Below, piece after piece: positions 5,873 through 7,293 of a DNA stretch of 7,293 nucleotides. The stretch's first letter is position 1; every line of letters begins with the position of its first letter. This stretch comes from Pyrinomonadaceae bacterium. GTDB lineage: Bacteria; Acidobacteriota; Blastocatellia; Pyrinomonadales; Pyrinomonadaceae. Both the position numbers and the translations under genes were made by a program. The notes beneath the pieces are model-generated. The model searched no databases, was not told where the DNA came from, and was given only the letters and a program-made list of their open reading frames with translations. The stretch lies in contig JAGOWF010000138.1 of assembly GCA_018060305.1 (NCBI GenBank), positions 1 to 7,293 on the forward strand, written 5' to 3'.

Positions 5873-7237
5873 TCATTGTCCGGACGGCGTGCCAAAGAAC
5901 TTATTCCGATCCTCCATTAGGTGGGCCTTGATCGACGGGGCGAGATATCCTTCGTTTTTCTTTATGAACGTATCGATCGAGTTGATAGAATCACTCGCAA
6001 CACGAGACATCGCCTCTCTCGTCTTAAATGCACTGCCTGACAGGTGCAGCCGCATCTCGCCGGCATATTTCGCGGCGAGACGGTTGTACTCGCTCAGGTT
6101 TCGCTCCAGCCGGTCGTGCATGGTTTTATATTCTGCGACGATCTGATCCGCTTTAGCCATCAACGGCCCTTGGGTCGATTGCTTGTCGGCGGCGATCTCG
6201 GCGGCAGTCTTTACAAAATTTCCGACAATGACCTCTCGCAGCGTGCCTTCGAATAGTTCAAACTTGATATTGCCGTAGGTTAGCTCATCGATCTTGACGC
6301 CGGCCAGATTTCTTATGTCCCAGTGTTTCTGCGGCGAACCGTACGCGCCTTTGATCTGTTGGACGCTGGCTTGCCACGCCACGCTTCTCTCCGGACTGCC
6401 GGCAAATGGCTTGTAGGTTTTACCACGATACGGCGAATTTCTGATGAACGAGATCTGCTCGACGTTACGGCTCGGCGTGTAACGGATCACGATGCCATGA
6501 GCGTAATACCGATGATTGCCCTCAGCTACGACATCGGGTTTACCGATCAACGACTCGATATCCGTCTCGGCCGCCCCGAGTGCAAGTTTACCGCAGCCTT
6601 TGCCCGCAACGATGAACGTGCAATCTGTATTCGGTAAAACCGCGGGAACGGAAACGATTGGTATCGGCATGGGCGTTGGAGTGGTGGCCCGGACGGCCTC
6701 GATGCTTTTTAGCGCATCGATCTCTTTTTTCGGACGCTCTAGCTCGGTCGAAGCGAGCGGTTTAGCCGCCGGCGGTTTTGGTGTCGGTTTCGTCGTTGGT
6801 GCCGTCCGGAATGCCTTCAGGACATTCTCCATCAGCGAATAAAGTTCCTGAGCATTGGCCTGAACCTTGGTCGTGAACGGCTGACTCGGATAGTTGGAAT
6901 AGGTATTTCCCGAATAGACGCACCTCTGATTATTCCGACACATAAACGCAACTCGAGTCCCCGTCGAGTCGTTCTGCAGGATCTTGATCTCAGCAATCTC
7001 ACTGAGCTTAAAGTTGCTCGAATGCCCGCTCTTGTAGCGGATAAACAACTCTCCATTCGTCACCTCGACAAAACCGTAATGCCCGCCTTCAAAGGTCTTG
7101 AGAAAAGCGTTGAGTTTGATCAAAGTGTCGGCTTGTTCGTTGGAATTCTGAGCAAAGACCGAAAACTGTATCATCAGAATGAACGAGATCAGTGGAATAA
7201 AGAATAAGCTACTTAACGGTTTGTATGATTGCTTCAT
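5873..7237 (-). CDS. Secreted protein of unknown function with two similar beta-rich repeat units and helical C-terminus
   Basis: I do not recognise this 454-residue protein. Residues 1-29 form a signal peptide: KQSYK, a hydrophobic core, then SVFA with Q30 likely the first mature residue; no lipobox cysteine is present. Residues 36-145 form a small domain (GGHYGFVEVTNGELFIRY, then C100 and C106, possibly a disulfide). Pro/Thr-rich linkers at 146-163 and 186-202 flank a charged helix. Residues 214-266 (GKLALGAAETDIESLIGKPD...HGIVIRYTP..NVEQISFI) and 287-338 (AWQASVQQIKGAYGSPQ...YGNIKFELFEGTLREVIV) share a pattern of helix, G-x-P, gap, then Gly-led beta hairpin, as in SmpA/BLIP-like periplasmic repeats. 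Residues 342-445 look helical. The start at 7237 gives an intact signal peptide, but no Shine-Dalgarno is visible and the 56 bases beyond hold nothing recognisable. It ends 90 bases before the transporter and need not share its role. Confidence 0.65.
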   Translation of the reverse strand: MKQSYKPLSSLFFIPLISFILMIQFSVFAQNSNEQADTLIKLNAFLKTFEGGHYGFVEVTNGELFIRYKSGHSSNFKLSEIAEIKILQNDSTGTRVAFMCRNNQRCVYSGNTYSNYPSQPFTTKVQANAQELYSLMENVLKAFRTAPTTKPTPKPPAAKPLASTELERPKKEIDALKSIEAVRATTPTPMPIPIVSVPAVLPNTDCTFIVAGKGCGKLALGAAETDIESLIGKPDVVAEGNHRYYAHGIVIRYTPSRNVEQISFIRNSPYRGKTYKPFAGSPERSVAWQASVQQIKGAYGSPQKHWDIRNLAGVKIDELTYGNIKFELFEGTLREVIVGNFVKTAAEIAADKQSTQGPLMAKADQIVAEYKTMHDRLERNLSEYNRLAAKYAGEMRLHLSGSAFKTREAMSRVASDSINSIDTFIKKNEGYLAPSIKAHLMEDRNKFFGTPSGQ

Positions 7238-7293
7238 TGAGATCGGTGAAAATCCGTATCCACATGCGGCGAAAATTATTAAACCTGTACATA

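Noticed and set aside
7238..7293. Promoter or regulatory site upstream of the secreted protein
   Set aside because: There is an AT-rich patch (TTTAATAATTTT on the minus strand), but too little sequence remains before the window edge to judge it.

Overview
All five complete genes and one partial gene in this window lie on the minus strand, so transcription runs from high to low coordinates. Coding rows are mid-50s % GC. The right-hand gene encodes a secreted protein with a 'VFAQ' signal-peptide end and Pro/Thr linkers. Together with the long palindromic intergenic repeats, this recalls environmental Acidobacteriota (Blastocatellia-like) genomes. That placement is pattern recognition only; there is no marker gene here.

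Right to left: (1) 7237-5873, a secreted protein of unknown function with two similar beta-rich repeat units and a helical C-terminus. (2) 5782-4301, an NCS1-family nucleobase/hydantoin-type transporter. (3) 4301-2826, a CoA-acylating (methyl)malonate-semialdehyde dehydrogenase, coupled to the transporter by a TGATG overlap with a strong Shine-Dalgarno. (4) A 79-nt near-perfect palindrome at 2746-2824. (5) 2737-1868, a beta-ureidopropionase of the nitrilase superfamily. (6) A second, 102-nt imperfect palindrome at 1761-1862. (7) 1752-358, the FeS/FAD/NAD(P) subunit PreT of dihydropyrimidine dehydrogenase. (8) 325-44, a BrnT-type toxin overlapping the start of its presumed antitoxin, which runs off the left edge.

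Genes 2-6 form part of a reductive pyrimidine catabolic operon. The transporter imports the base, PreT (with PreA) reduces uracil or thymine, beta-ureidopropionase releases beta-alanine or beta-aminoisobutyrate, and the dehydrogenase converts the derived semialdehyde to acetyl- or propionyl-CoA. Three parts are not in the window: the catalytic subunit PreA, dihydropyrimidinase, and the transaminase for beta-alanine. The lower-GC toxin-antitoxin pair sits just after preT, where preA often lies.

The enzymes themselves are ordinary. The points most worth a second look are the two palindromes that fill the two intergenic gaps of the operon. One of them appears to contain the preT ribosome-binding site inside its stem. 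The toxin-antitoxin pair at the operon edge and the unrecognised secreted protein also merit attention.
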